Shown one piece after another: positions 8,003-17,455 of a stretch of DNA of 64,000 bases. Source of the stretch: Streptomyces sp. R41 (GTDB taxonomy: Bacteria; Actinomycetota; Actinomycetes; Streptomycetales; Streptomycetaceae); contig NZ_CP163443.1 of assembly GCF_041053055.1 (NCBI RefSeq), forward strand, positions 1,054,001 to 1,118,000, written 5' to 3'. Both the position numbers and the translations under genes were made by a program. Under the pieces are notes generated by a model that made no database searches, was not told the DNA's origin, and saw only the letters and a program-made list of their open reading frames with translations. The number at the start of each line of letters is the position of its first letter. Positions within the stretch are counted from its first letter, which is position 1.

Positions 8003-9309
8003 TGTACGTCGACACGATCACCGACGTCTGTGTGTGGAGCGGTGGGCGGTGGCTGGACGCGCGGGACGTGCACGTGGCCAACGGGCGGGTGACGGCGGTT
8101 GTCGGGGCCCGCGAACTGCCCCGTGGACAGCGGGTGTTGGCGGCCGATGGCGGGCATCTGATCCCGGGCCTCGTCAACACGCACACCCACCTCCACCAGG
8201 CGTGCATGCGAGGCATCGGCGAAGGCGAGCCGCTGCTGTCCTGGCTGCGAACCGTCGGCGAGGAGACCGTCGCGCTCACTCCCGATCGCGCCTACGCAGC
8301 GGCCGCCGCCGCGGCGACGGAGGCCCTGCGCAGCGGCACCACCACCCTGGTGGACCACATGTGGCCGAACCCGTCCGCCGAGATCCACGACGCGGTGCTG
8401 CGCGCCCTGCACGACTCGGGGATCCGCGCGGTGCTGTGCCGCGGCGTGGCCGACCGGGCGGACCCGTCCCGTAAGTGGGGCTTCGATCCACGTCTCATGC
8501 AGTCGCTGGACAGCGCCTTCGCGCACACCGACGAGTTGGTGGACGCCACGGCGGGCAGCCGCGTCTCGGCGGGGCTCGCCGTGCCCAATCCGCGCAGCCT
8601 TACTCCTGCGGGAATGCGGCAGGTACGGACGTACGCCGAAGAGCGGGATCTGCCGGTGTCGATCCACCTCCTGGAGACGGCGACGGACGACTTGATGTGC
8701 CGGGAGCACACCGGTCAAGGTGCCGTGGAATACCTGGAGACGGCCGGATTCCTGTGGGAGCGGCTGCTCGCCGTGCACTGTGTGGAGCTGGACGCGGCGG
8801 GCCGTGCGGCGCTCGCTCAGCATGGAGTCGGCGTCTCCTACAATCCGCTCAGCAATATGCGGCTGGGCAGCGGCATCGCCCCCGTGATCGCCATGCGGGA
8901 AGCGGGACTTCGGGTAGGGCTCGGGGTCGACGGGGCCGCCAGCAACGACACCCAGGACATTCTGGAGGCCATGCGGATCGGGGCGTATCTGCAGCGGGCC
9001 GCGCACCGGCGGGCCGATCTGCTCGGCTTCGCGGAGATGCTGGCCATCGCCGCCGGCGGCGTCAACGAGGTGCTCGGGCTCGATTCCCGCGCGGACGGTG
9101 TGGTGGCCGGTGCCAGGGCCGACCTCGTGCTGCACCGCTTCGAGCGGGACTACGCGTGCCTTCCGGTGCGCGATCCGGGCGCAACGCTGCTGACCTGCGC
9201 GAGCAGCAGGACCGTGGACACGGTCCTGGTGGCGGGCGAGGCGGTGGTGTGGGAGGGGCGCAGTGTGCGCCTTTCCGAGGCGTTCCTCGTGGACGTGCTG
9301 TCTCGGTAA
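8002..9309 (+). CDS. Amidohydrolase / nucleobase deaminase-like enzyme
   Basis: The 435-residue cytosolic enzyme belongs to the metal-dependent amidohydrolase superfamily, in the branch holding guanine and 8-oxoguanine deaminases, TrzN/AtzB-type aminohydrolases and SsnA. Visible metal and substrate motifs are NTHTHLHQ (about residue 57), VSIHLLETATDD, LLAVHCVELDAAG and GLGVDGAASNDTQDILEAMR, whose Asp is the usual catalytic residue. The start ATG overlaps the permease stop. The flanking NCS2 transporters and dioxygenase point to a purine- or pyrimidine-like heterocycle as substrate. Which ring it hydrolyses is not determinable here. Confidence 0.85.
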   Translation: MYVDTITDVCVWSGGRWLDARDVHVANGRVTAVVGARELPRGQRVLAADGGHLIPGLVNTHTHLHQACMRGIGEGEPLLSWLRTVGEETVALTPDRAYAAAAAAATEALRSGTTTLVDHMWPNPSAEIHDAVLRALHDSGIRAVLCRGVADRADPSRKWGFDPRLMQSLDSAFAHTDELVDATAGSRVSAGLAVPNPRSLTPAGMRQVRTYAEERDLPVSIHLLETATDDLMCREHTGQGAVEYLETAGFLWERLLAVHCVELDAAGRAALAQHGVGVSYNPLSNMRLGSGIAPVIAMREAGLRVGLGVDGAASNDTQDILEAMRIGAYLQRAAHRRADLLGFAEMLAIAAGGVNEVLGLDSRADGVVAGARADLVLHRFERDYACLPVRDPGATLLTCASSRTVDTVLVAGEAVVWEGRSVRLSEAFLVDVLSR

Positions 9310-9433
9310 CAGAACTGGTTCCTGGACGAAACACGGTGCCGCCAGGCTGACTTCATCGCGCATGGCCCCTGTCGACGGGGCGTATGCCAGCCCACGGCGC
9401 CGGGCCCAAGGACGGGTCCGAGGCCGACCGTGC

Positions 9434-9457
9434 CCGCGGACCTCTGTGTGTCCGCGG
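9434..9457. terminator. Hairpin between amidohydrolase and dioxygenase genes
   Basis: CCGCGGAC and GTCCGCGG form a perfect 8-bp stem with an 8-nt loop, 125 bp after the amidohydrolase stop and 81 bp before the dioxygenase start. No T-run follows, as is common in Streptomyces. It may end or attenuate the first transcript, which would divide the locus into two transcription units. Confidence 0.4.
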
Positions 9458-9537
9458 TGGGGGTGCAGGGGCGGTGACTGCACCCCGTAGGACTTCGGAG
9501 AACACCACTCCGACGTACTTCAGGAGTACTTGCCGCG

Positions 9538-10560
9538 ATGACTGACATCACGACGCGTGCTGTGCCGCACACGACGCCTCAATCGACGTACGACCTCGCC
9601 GAACTCGACAAGGAAACCCGCATGGGCGGGGCCGGAACCGAGACCACGGCGCGGGAGATCCGCCGCATCGACCTCTGCGACTTCGAGGCCCGCAAGGCCG
9701 AGATCACCGAGGAGCTGTGGGCGGCAGCCACGGACATCGGGTTCTTCCAGCTCGTCAACCACGGCATCGAACAGGCCCTGGTGGACGAGGCGTTCACGAA
9801 CGCCGAGGAATTTTTCGCGCTGCCCGAGGCCCACAAGGCCCGGCATGGGCTGAAGAAGGGCCTCAACTCCGGGTGGGAGTCCATGACCCAGGTCAGGCCG
9901 TCCGTCGGGACACCGGACCAGAAGGAGTCGTACCAGGTCACACGCCCTCACATGAAGGGGCTCTGGCCCGACGACGTCCTGCCCGAATTCCGGCTGCGCG
10001 CCCTTGACTTCGAGACGCGTTGCCGCGAGGTGGCCATGCGGGTCCTGTCCTGCTTCGCCGACAAGCTGGGCTTCGCCGGCGACTTCTTCACCCGCGCCCA
10101 CGACCCTCAGAGCATGCACTACCAGTCCACCCTGCGGATGCTGCACTACTTCGCACTCCCCGAGGACGCCGAGCCCGACCCGAACGTGTGGCGGGCCGGT
10201 GCGCACACCGACTTCGACTGCCTGACGCTGCTCTTCCAGCGGGACGGGCAGGGCGGGCTGCAGGTGTGCCCGGGAAAGGAGGCCGAGGCCCAGGAGTGGA
10301 CTCCCGTGGTGCCCTCGGCCGACGCCATCACCTGCAACATCGGCGACATGCTGATGCGGTGGAGCGACGACCGGCTTCCGTCCAACTTCCACCGGGTCAA
10401 GTCCCCGGGCCCCGGCGAGGACCGGGGCGCCCGCTACAGCATCGCCTTCTTTGCCCAGGCCGACCGTGACGTGGTGATCGAGGGGCCGGATGGCCGGTAT
10501 CCGCCGATCACGGCGGAGCAGTACATCCAGCAGCGCATCGCCGCCAACTTCGCACGATAG
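9538..10560 (+). CDS. Isopenicillin N synthase-like Fe(II)/2-oxoglutarate dioxygenase
   Basis: The 340-residue soluble enzyme has the DIOX_N block (AATDIGFFQLVNHGIEQALV) and the jelly-roll core of the IPNS-like 2OG-Fe(II) family. The iron triad is readable as His and Asp of GAHTDFDCLT (about residue 224) and the distal His of NFHRVKSP (about 282). The 2-oxoglutarate Arg/Ser pair is in GARYSIAFF. Related fungal enzymes such as thymine 7-hydroxylase oxidise free nucleobases. A role in oxidising the transported base is therefore plausible, but it is inferred from neighbours only. An AGGAG lies about 11 nt before the ATG. The gene ends 10 bp before the second permease. Confidence 0.88.
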   Translation: MTDITTRAVPHTTPQSTYDLAELDKETRMGGAGTETTAREIRRIDLCDFEARKAEITEELWAAATDIGFFQLVNHGIEQALVDEAFTNAEEFFALPEAHKARHGLKKGLNSGWESMTQVRPSVGTPDQKESYQVTRPHMKGLWPDDVLPEFRLRALDFETRCREVAMRVLSCFADKLGFAGDFFTRAHDPQSMHYQSTLRMLHYFALPEDAEPDPNVWRAGAHTDFDCLTLLFQRDGQGGLQVCPGKEAEAQEWTPVVPSADAITCNIGDMLMRWSDDRLPSNFHRVKSPGPGEDRGARYSIAFFAQADRDVVIEGPDGRYPPITAEQYIQQRIAANFAR

Positions 10561-10570
10561 AGGTGCTGTT

Positions 10571-11932
10571 GTGATGATGTCCGCGAAGAAGCGGGCGCCG
10601 TTCGGGCGGCTCGCGGTGCTGGGTCTCCAGCACGTTCTGGTGATGTACACGGGCTGTGTCACGGTGCCGCTCGTCTTCGGCGCGGCCGCCGGGCTCGATG
10701 CCACGACCATCGCTCTGCTCATCAACGCCGACCTGCTCGTCGCGGGCGCCGTCACCATGATCCAGGGCGCGGGCGTCGGGCGCGTGCTCGGCGTCCGCAT
10801 GCCCGTGATGGCCGGCGCGGCCTTCACCGCCGTGACGCCGATGATCCTGATCGCCGGTGAGTACGGGCTCCAGGCCGTATACGGTTCGATGCTCGCCGCA
10901 GGACTCTTCGGCCTGCTCGTCGCCTGGCCGTTCGCCAAGGCAGCGCGCTTCTTCCCGCCGCTGGTGAGCGGTGTGGTGATCACCGTGGTCGGCCTGGCGC
11001 TGATCGGTGTCGGCGTCAACCTTGTCGTCGGCAGCGACCCCAAGGCGGCGGACTACGCGGCGCCGTCGCGCCTCGCCCTCGCCGCCCTCGTCGTCATCGT
11101 GATCCTGCTGGTGGCGAGGTTCGGCCGGGGCTTTCTGGCCCAGACCGGTGTTCTGCTCGGGCTTTTGGCCGGTACCGCGGTCGCGGTACCGCTGGGTCTG
11201 GTGGACCTGTCCGCCGCCCGTGGCGCCCACTGGATCGGGGTGAGTGCTCCGTTCCACTTCGGCGCGCCCGAGTTCCCGCCCGTCGCGGTCATCTCCATGT
11301 GTGTCGTGATGCTGGTCCTGTTCGCCGAGTCGACCGCGGACCTGATCGCGGTCGCCGAACTCACCGGCAAGGAGTTGACGACCGCGGACATGGCGCGCGG
11401 GCTGGCCGCCGACGGCCTGTCCGGGGTGCTCGGCGGAGTGATGAACGCCTTCATCGACACCGTCTTCGCCCAGAACGTGGGCCTGGTGTCAATGACCCGG
11501 GTGCGCAGCCGCCATGTGGCCACCGTCGCGGGCGCCATCCTGGTTGCCCTGGGCCTGGTTCCCAAGCTGGGGGCGGTGGTGGCCGGGCTGCCCGGACCGG
11601 TCGTGGGCGCAACGGGACTGGTCATGTTCTCCACGGTCGCTGCCGTCGGCATCAGCACACTACGGAAGGTCGAGTTCGAGGGAACGCACAACCTGCTGAT
11701 CGTCGCCGTGTCGATCGGCGTGGGCATGGCGCCCGACGTGGCACCGGACCTCTACTCCCGTTTCCCGGACGGTGTGCGCATCGTGCTGGGCTCACCGGTG
11801 ACGAGCGCGACCCTGATCGCGTTCGGGCTGAACCTGGCCTTCAACCGCAACCGCCCTGCACCCACGGCGGACGACGAGGCAGAGAAGCAGACGCGACCGA
11901 CTTCCACCACCCCGGCGGAATACGTCCTATAG
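10571..11932 (+). CDS. Second NCS2-family nucleobase permease
   Basis: This is another multi-pass NCS2 transporter, of about 453 residues, with LGLQHVLVMYTGCVTVPLVF in TM1 and RMPVMAGAAFTAVTPMILIA after it. The TM8 motif is divergent: FAESTADLIAVAELTGKEL has Ala where the usual Gly precedes the Asp, suggesting a different substrate from the first permease. GTG at 10571 was chosen as the start because GAGG lies 7 nt upstream; ATG at 10574 is nearly as good. It follows the dioxygenase by 10 bp and is probably co-transcribed with it. Confidence 0.88.
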   Translation: MMMSAKKRAPFGRLAVLGLQHVLVMYTGCVTVPLVFGAAAGLDATTIALLINADLLVAGAVTMIQGAGVGRVLGVRMPVMAGAAFTAVTPMILIAGEYGLQAVYGSMLAAGLFGLLVAWPFAKAARFFPPLVSGVVITVVGLALIGVGVNLVVGSDPKAADYAAPSRLALAALVVIVILLVARFGRGFLAQTGVLLGLLAGTAVAVPLGLVDLSAARGAHWIGVSAPFHFGAPEFPPVAVISMCVVMLVLFAESTADLIAVAELTGKELTTADMARGLAADGLSGVLGGVMNAFIDTVFAQNVGLVSMTRVRSRHVATVAGAILVALGLVPKLGAVVAGLPGPVVGATGLVMFSTVAAVGISTLRKVEFEGTHNLLIVAVSIGVGMAPDVAPDLYSRFPDGVRIVLGSPVTSATLIAFGLNLAFNRNRPAPTADDEAEKQTRPTSTTPAEYVL

Positions 11933-12112
11933 CGCGGGTGCCAGGGCGACCGCGCACGTCATCAGCGCGGCCTCGGTCCAGTTGCATCGGCGAGATCAGC
12001 CAGCAACCGTGCCCCTGCATGCCCGATCAGGACCCGTCCCGTCAGCGGACACCATGACCCTGGGACGGGAACCGATAACCTGGACGCAGAAAGTGCCTTC
12101 CGCCAGCGACGA

Positions 12113-12505
12113 TCAAACCCCTCGACAAGGTTCATCGTCCCAGCTCAGGAAGGTACTTTCGCGTGTCGGCCAACATCCGCGCCAGCCCTGGGCCGCGGCA
12201 TACAGCAGCGTGCGACTCTCCCGCGCCGACTCCTGGACGAAAGACTCGGCGTCCGGGTCGGCCAGCAGCTGATGGAAACGAGTAAGGAGTTGCGGTTCCG
12301 GGAGGCTCTGGCCCGACAGGTAACGCGAAAGCTGGGTGGGATCCACACCAAGCCCCTCCGCCAGGTCTGCGGAGATCATCCCCGCCCCCTCGCGCAGGCC
12401 ACGAAAGTGCTCAGCGAAGGCTCTCTCCTTCTTCCCGAGTTCATCACTGAGTGGTGCCAGCGCAGGCGGCCGCGGCACGACGGCTCGTTCCGGCGACTGC
12501 TTCAC
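12113..12505 (-). CDS. XRE-family helix-turn-helix protein, C-terminus possibly altered
   Basis: The 130-residue product has an XRE/Cro-type HTH: FAEHFRGLREGAGMISADLA followed by EGLGVDPTQLSRYLSGQSLP. Such proteins bind operator DNA. GTG at 12505 was chosen because GGAGAAGG sits just upstream, which discards an upstream in-frame extension. The helical part ends with LYAAAQGWRGC, and the last 20 residues look out of family. A frameshift or truncation near 12200 is therefore possible. It faces away from the small membrane gene to its right. Confidence 0.6.
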   Translation of the reverse strand: MKQSPERAVVPRPPALAPLSDELGKKERAFAEHFRGLREGAGMISADLAEGLGVDPTQLSRYLSGQSLPEPQLLTRFHQLLADPDAESFVQESARESRTLLYAAAQGWRGCWPTRESTFLSWDDEPCRGV

Positions 12506-12640
12506 TGATCCTTCTCCCCCCGGATTGTCTGCCCGCAAGATGCCTGGAGCACCGCAAGATGATCTTGCTCTCGGCCACAACAGGTGTGCGGCGCGGTGGG
12601 GTTGACCCTAGCCGGACCGCCCGGCCGGAAGGAGATCCCC

Positions 12641-12907
12641 ATGCCCACCACCCCCTCACCGCAGCAGCCCCGGCCGTTCCCCGAGCTACGAGTCGGAGGC
12701 CTGCGCCGTGTCATCAACCGCCTCCCGCACCGACTGCCGGCACTGCTCAGTCGCACTGCCGGTCCGTGCCGGACGGGCGAATCCGACGGACGCGGACAGC
12801 GGTACCGCCGCCGGGTAAAGGCGCTGCTGTGGCGCGCAGCGCTCGGCGCGGCGTACGCCATCGGCGCGGTCACGATCGCGGTTCGCTGGGTCGTTGCCTC
12901 GCTCTGA
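12641..12907 (+). CDS. Small Arg-rich protein with C-terminal membrane segment
   Basis: The 88-residue product starts MPTTPSPQQPRPFPELRVGG behind GGAAGGAG. Its middle is strongly basic (RRVINRLPHRLPALLSR, RYRRRVKALLWR) and it ends with one hydrophobic helix (AALGAAYAIGAVTIAVRWVV). It is probably a small membrane or membrane-associated protein. I do not recognise a family. Its stop codon lies inside the first copy of the 72-bp structured repeat. Confidence 0.5.
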   Translation: MPTTPSPQQPRPFPELRVGGLRRVINRLPHRLPALLSRTAGPCRTGESDGRGQRYRRRVKALLWRAALGAAYAIGAVTIAVRWVVASL

Positions 12908-12973
12908 CAGAGCGTCGGCCGGCATGGGGGGATCAGCCCGCGCCGGCCGACGCTCGCGCTACAGGACGAAGCT
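12902..12973. repeat. 72-bp structured repeat, copy 1
   Basis: This segment is 70/72 identical to 22415-22486 and in the same orientation. Its core is a perfect inverted repeat with 14-bp arms, GAGCGTCGGCCGGC (12910-12923) and GCCGGCCGACGCTC (12942-12955), around an 18-nt loop. A conserved 3' flank (GCGCTACAGGACGAAGCT) follows. The conservation beyond the stem makes it more than a simple terminator. It may still terminate the small gene, whose TGA is inside it. Confidence 0.8.
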
Positions 12974-12989
12974 CCTGCGCCGCCCCGAC

Positions 12990-14193
12990 CGGTTGGACGG
13001 CCCCCGAGGACGACCGCACCCCGGACGCCGACCGCGCCTGGTGGGACCTGAACGCTGTCAGCCTGACGGTCCTGTTCGGTCTGGATGCCGACCGTCACCT
13101 CGCCGAATTCATCACCAGCCAGTACGCCGACAAGACCGGAGCCCTCGTCTTCGCCTGGCGGCCGCCGGGGTGCTCAGGTTCAGCGGGGAACGCGATCCCG
13201 CCGCGCTGACACGGTTCGTGCGGCTGCGGGTCATCGACCCGGAGGGTGCGTACTGGCGGCGGGGCATTGAGGGCGCGACGCGGTGGCGGCGCGAGACAGG
13301 CGCGAGCGAGTTGCGGGTGCCGTACACGTACGTTGCGCCGATGGAGTGGGGCGCGGTGGGTGGTTATCCGCTGGGGCGGTGGATCGCGGGCCAGCGGCGC
13401 TACTGTGCGGCCGGGAACTTGGAAGCCGAGCGCGTCGCTGAGCTGGAGGCGTTGGGGATGGTGTGGTCGGCGTGGGAGACCGCGTGGGCCGAAGGCCTCG
13501 CCGTGGCCCGCGAATGGGCGGCCGTGCACGGGCACTTCCTGCCGCCCACCACAGCAGTGTGGGACGACGGCTTCCCCATCGGCGTGTGGGCCAAGAACCA
13601 GCGCGCAGCCGCCCGCAAGGCGCGTCAGAACGCTGAACCGCGCGAGTACGGGGAAAAACACCGTCACGGGGGCTGGGGAGCTGCCACAGAGCCGGATGGA
13701 CGCATTGGACGCGGTGGATCCGGCCTGGTGCCCCGTCTGGGGGATCGACTGGCAGCGTGCCTTCCACCTCACACATGCGCACCTGCGGGCCGGCGGGACA
13801 CTGCCCGTGCGGGCGGGCGAAGTGATCGTGCAGGGCGAAGACCTCGGCGCCTGGACGACCACGCAGCGTGCGGGATGGGACAAACTGACGCCAGCACAGC
13901 AGTGGATGCTGGACAGGGTCCTCGGCCTGGCACCGGCGGACGAGGCAGAGCAGCAGCCCGCACGGCGGACACAGGCCGGCCGATGGGCCACCCACCTCGC
14001 CGCAGCCCGCCAGTTCCACACCTGCGAGGGGCACTTGCGCGTTGCGAGGAAGCATGTCGAAGAGATGGCAGCCGAAGACGGAGAGATCACGGCGGTTCGG
14101 CTTGGGGGATGGCTCGACAACACCCGACGCCGGGCAGACAAGCTCGCGCCGGAACGCCGGGCGGAACTCGATGAGCTCGGCATGCGCTGGTAG
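12990..14193 (+). pseudogene. Helicase-associated-domain protein, decayed C-terminal part
   Basis: Three plus-strand frames together spell the C-terminal part of a Streptomyces helicase-associated-domain protein. They give WWDLNAVSLTVLFGLDADRH near 13040, then FVRLRVIDPEGAYWRRGIEG, then LEALGMVWSAWETAWAEGLA and HGHFLPPTTAVWDDGFPIGV. After a shift near 13650 come WQRAFHLTHAHLRAGGTLPV, WDKLTPAQQWMLDRVLGLAP and LGGWLDNTRRRADKLAPERR. The Trp-rich, about 70-residue repeating units are typical of tails on DEAD/DEAH helicases of mobile elements. The ATPase domain is absent and at least two frame changes are needed, so it is a remnant. Confidence 0.65.
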
Positions 14194-14562
14194 GTCGGTT
14201 GTTGCCTCCCCGCAGGCGTGTGCGTCGCCCAGATGCTTTGGATTCAGCAGTGAGCCAGCGTGGTGCGGGTCGCGGCAGAGGATGGATTCGTATCGTGATC
14301 CGCATGGCATCCCCGGCCGTCGGGGCTCTGGAGATTCCCCGCTCTCCCAGGGCCCCGATGCGTCTGCAGCACGGTTTCCTCTGCCGTGCCGTTCGCCTTG
14401 CTCAGGGCCATCAGTACCTGGGGATGCGGTGGGCAGATTGCTGCCCAGCCTGAGCGCTCGTGCGGGCGGCTGCCGAGCACGCATCCGCAGCGAGAAGGGC
14501 ATCCGCTGGGGCGGACGCCCGCTCAAAGCCGCAGCCTGACCCAACTCAGCGAGCCGATGCGG
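14194..14562. other. Intergenic gap, nothing recognised
   Basis: This 369-bp gap separates the helicase-associated remnant from the converging dehydrogenase gene. A short plus-strand stretch ending at 14539 (RSEKGIRWGGRPLKAAA) could be debris, but no family, start or structure was identified. Confidence 0.3.
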
Positions 14563-15645
14563 TCACAGCACCTGGCGGACATCGACAGCGCCGCCCGTGG
14601 CATCGACACTCCAGTGCACGCCGTGCTGGACGAGGAACTCCAGGAAGTCGGCGGGTGGGTAGACCTGGGCCGGGGCGAGGACACCAGGCTTGGCGCCGTC
14701 GGCAACGAGCCGACGCGCGCTTTCGACCGCGATGACTGCTGTGCTCCCCTGCATGTCGGTGCCCTGGACGATGCCGCGAGCGTACCGGCCGTCCTCGCTG
14801 GTCGCCTCGACCACGATGATCCAGCGCGCAGTGCGGCGGCTGTCCACGGGCGGTCCTTCGGGAACGCTGTCGACGAGCGCGGGGGTGATGTCGGCGAATG
14901 CGGTCGCCAGTTCCGCACGGACCACACCCTCGACCCTGCGTGCCGCGACGTGGTGGGGAACCGTGACCACCGCCGGAAGAGGGAACTTCACCACCGGCAC
15001 CGCGTCGGAGCCGTCGGGAAAAGTGAGTGCCGTGCGCCGTGCGGCGATATCGGGATGCCAGCGGCCGTCTTCGTAGCCGAGGCCGCCGCCGGTGAACGTG
15101 TCGATGTTCTCCAGCGCCGACCGGAGAGTGCCGCGGGACGGCATCGCGCCACTGCGGACCAGCTCCAGGCCGATGACGAGTTCCCGTACAGGACGGACAC
15201 GTTCGGCGACGAGGTGAGCGAGCAGGTCGCTGGGCAGGCCGTCGTCGTTGGTGCCCGGGACCACTGTCACCCCGGCCGCCTCGGCCGGCGCGGCGAAGGC
15301 GCTGAAGATCCGATCGAGGTGGCGCTGTTCACCAGCGATGTCGACGTAATGACACCCGGCGGCGATGGCGGCCCGCACGACCGCTTCGCCGGACAGAACG
15401 AACGGGCCCGCGCAGTTGATGACCGCGGCGCAGTCCTGGAAGGCATGGACGAGTGCGGCGTGGTCCCCGGACGCGGCGCACCGTATTGCGGCGCGGTCGA
15501 CTGCGGCGAGCCCAGCTCGGGCGGCTGCCTCGCCGAGGCGTTCGACGTTCCGCCCAACCAGCACCGTCTCGATGTCCCGCCGGGCCAACTCAGCGACGAC
15601 GAGCTTGCCGGTGTAACCACCGGCGCCGTATACCGCGATCCGCAT
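14563..15645 (-). CDS. Saccharopine dehydrogenase-like NAD(P)-binding oxidoreductase
   Basis: The 360-residue protein opens with a Rossmann dinucleotide motif, MRIAVYGAGGYTGKLVVAEL. It continues with VLVGRNVERLGEAAARAG, VINCAGPFVLSGEAVVRAAI and GCHYVDIAGEQ, typical of the saccharopine-dehydrogenase/trans-acting enoyl reductase group. These enzymes reduce or dehydrogenate substrates with NAD(P)H, and many members have unknown substrates. It is divergent from an AraC-type activator 125 bp away, which probably controls it. No signal peptide is seen. Confidence 0.85.
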   Translation of the reverse strand: MRIAVYGAGGYTGKLVVAELARRDIETVLVGRNVERLGEAAARAGLAAVDRAAIRCAASGDHAALVHAFQDCAAVINCAGPFVLSGEAVVRAAIAAGCHYVDIAGEQRHLDRIFSAFAAPAEAAGVTVVPGTNDDGLPSDLLAHLVAERVRPVRELVIGLELVRSGAMPSRGTLRSALENIDTFTGGGLGYEDGRWHPDIAARRTALTFPDGSDAVPVVKFPLPAVVTVPHHVAARRVEGVVRAELATAFADITPALVDSVPEGPPVDSRRTARWIIVVEATSEDGRYARGIVQGTDMQGSTAVIAVESARRLVADGAKPGVLAPAQVYPPADFLEFLVQHGVHWSVDATGGAVDVRQVL

Positions 15646-15770
15646 GTCCGATGTCCTTTCGACGACCTCCGAAGGCAGCGTATGGCTCTTGGACGAGACG
15701 GTTAATTCGTCAGCGTCTCCTCTGCATACGCAATCCTCTCGGGCACCAAGGATCCGAATACGCTGGCCGA

Positions 15771-16763
15771 ATGGACCTGCTCAGTGACGTGATCGCCGCC
15801 ATGCGCATGGGGCGGCCGCACTATGCGCGCAGCGAGCGGCGTGCGCCATGGGCGGTACGCCACCGGCCCCTCGCCGGTGCCGGCTTCCACCTCGTCCTGG
15901 AGGGCAGGAGCTGGCTGATCCCTCCGGACGGCGAACCGATCGAACTCCAGGCCGGAGACGTTGCCTTCCTCCCCCACGGCAGTGCCCACTCCGTGGCCGG
16001 TGATCCCGCCGTGCAGGTGGCCGACCTCCCCTCCTCGCCGCTCGCCGGTCCCCTCCAAGACGATCACCCCGACGGCACCGGGGCGGGGTCCCGGACCGTG
16101 ATGCTCTGCGGCGCCTACCTCATGGACCGGGCCCGGCCCCACCCACTACTACGGGAGTTCCCGGAGCTCGTTCACCTTCCAGCCCGCCTCGGACACCACT
16201 CGTCACTGCGCGGAGCCACCGAACTCCTCGCGACCGAACTGGCAGAGCCCCGTCTCGGCAGTGACGCCCTGCTGCCCGCACTGCTCGACACCCTGTTGCT
16301 GTACGTCATGCGGGCCTGGCTCGATGAGCGGCCCCGGCACGATGCAACCACCGGCTGGACCGCAGCCCTGCACGACCCGGCCATCCACGCCGCACTCCAA
16401 GGCATTCACGGCGCCCCGCATCGGCCGTGGACGGTGGAAGAGCTGGGAGCACTGGCCGGGCTGTCCCGAGCGGCATTCGCACGGCGGTTCACCACCTTGG
16501 TGGGTCAGCCACCACTGTCGTACCTGACCTGGTGGCGCATGACCACCGCAGCCCGGCTCCTCCGCAACTCCGATGCTCCGCTGAAGACCGTGGCCAGCCG
16601 GATCGGATACACATCCGAGTTCGCGTTCAGCACGGCCTTCAAGCGGGAGCACGGCGTGACCCCCGGCGCCTACCGCCGCCAGACGACATCCACAGATCCT
16701 GATACCACGGACGCCGACCGCCGCGTCACCGGATCCGGCGAACGTATGCGGTCAGAGCACTAG
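15771..16763 (+). CDS. AraC-family transcriptional regulator with cupin N-domain
   Basis: The 330-residue regulator has an N-terminal cupin-like ligand domain (PLAGAGFHLVLEGRSWLIPP then LQAGDVAFLPHGSAHSVAGD). A double HTH at the C-terminus reads WTVEELGALAGLSRAAFARR and LKTVASRIGYTSEFAFSTAF, followed by the signature KREHGVTPGAYRR. ATG at 15771 was chosen because the cupin domain begins directly after it. It is transcribed away from the oxidoreductase and probably activates it in response to a small ligand. Its last bases overlap the convergent secreted-protein gene. Confidence 0.88.
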   Translation: MDLLSDVIAAMRMGRPHYARSERRAPWAVRHRPLAGAGFHLVLEGRSWLIPPDGEPIELQAGDVAFLPHGSAHSVAGDPAVQVADLPSSPLAGPLQDDHPDGTGAGSRTVMLCGAYLMDRARPHPLLREFPELVHLPARLGHHSSLRGATELLATELAEPRLGSDALLPALLDTLLLYVMRAWLDERPRHDATTGWTAALHDPAIHAALQGIHGAPHRPWTVEELGALAGLSRAAFARRFTTLVGQPPLSYLTWWRMTTAARLLRNSDAPLKTVASRIGYTSEFAFSTAFKREHGVTPGAYRRQTTSTDPDTTDADRRVTGSGERMRSEH

Positions 16764-17119
16764 GGGGCGGTGTTGGCGCAAATGGCGAAGAGATCCATCG
16801 TAATAGGGACGTCGTCGCCGTTGTAGATGCGCACGTGCCAGGCGGTACCATTCGTATTTGGTGCGGATGTTGTGACACTTAGCAACCCGAGTTGTGCCGT
16901 CGTGGGCGAAATATCATATCCTCCGCCCAGCACATGCTTCGTGCCCGGGCAGGGAACTTGAATGTCACTCAGGCTGGATCCGGGTTGCGTCTGTGTGCTG
17001 GTGACCACCTGGTAACCGCTGACCGGCCGAGGTGGCGGCTGTGCCTGGGCGTCAGTCGCCCACGTGAAGACCGTCAGCATGGCGCCCGCCAGTGCCACGG
17101 CGACTTTCCTCCGCTTCAT
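16760..17119 (-). CDS. Small secreted protein of unknown function
   Basis: The 119-residue product has a clear Sec signal peptide: basic KRRK, the hydrophobic core VAVALAGAMLTVFTW, and an AQA-Q cleavage site. The mature part of about 90 residues holds two Cys (VPCPGTK and FAICANTAP) that could form a disulfide, with VLGGGYDISP and WHVRIYNGDD between. ATG at 17119 was preferred over 17137 because GGGAG lies about 8 nt upstream. The family is not recognised. It may be a cell-surface or stress-released protein. Confidence 0.7.
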   Translation of the reverse strand: MKRRKVAVALAGAMLTVFTWATDAQAQPPPRPVSGYQVVTSTQTQPGSSLSDIQVPCPGTKHVLGGGYDISPTTAQLGLLSVTTSAPNTNGTAWHVRIYNGDDVPITMDLFAICANTAP

Positions 17120-17455
17120 GCTCAGCGCTCCCATCATGTGTTCGAAGGTGGCCCCACATAACTACTGCCTCGGTAACGACGCGCAGTTCGCCACGTCATA
17201 TCGTCAGAAGAACACTCATTGGGAGCACTTCGAGGCATCGCGCGGGTGCCGGGTCGGTGGCGAGAGGTCGGCTTCAGTGCTCCGCGACGGCGGAAAGTAT
17301 GAGGTCACGTGCGTGGTGACCTCACCCACGCACGGGCATGGACCACGACGAGACCCGCATTCGCGCGTGGGCTACCACGCCTGGGCGGGGTCCAGGGGCG
17401 CGCCGTAGCGCCCCTCGTACCACCAGCCTCGATCGTGTCCCGCGAAGTGGTGTAG

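Noticed and set aside
7861..9483. 540-codon minus-strand open frame opposite the amidohydrolase
   Set aside because: High GC leaves long antisense frames. The plus strand has clear metal-site motifs and coupled starts, while the antisense product is His/Arg/Gly-rich with no family.
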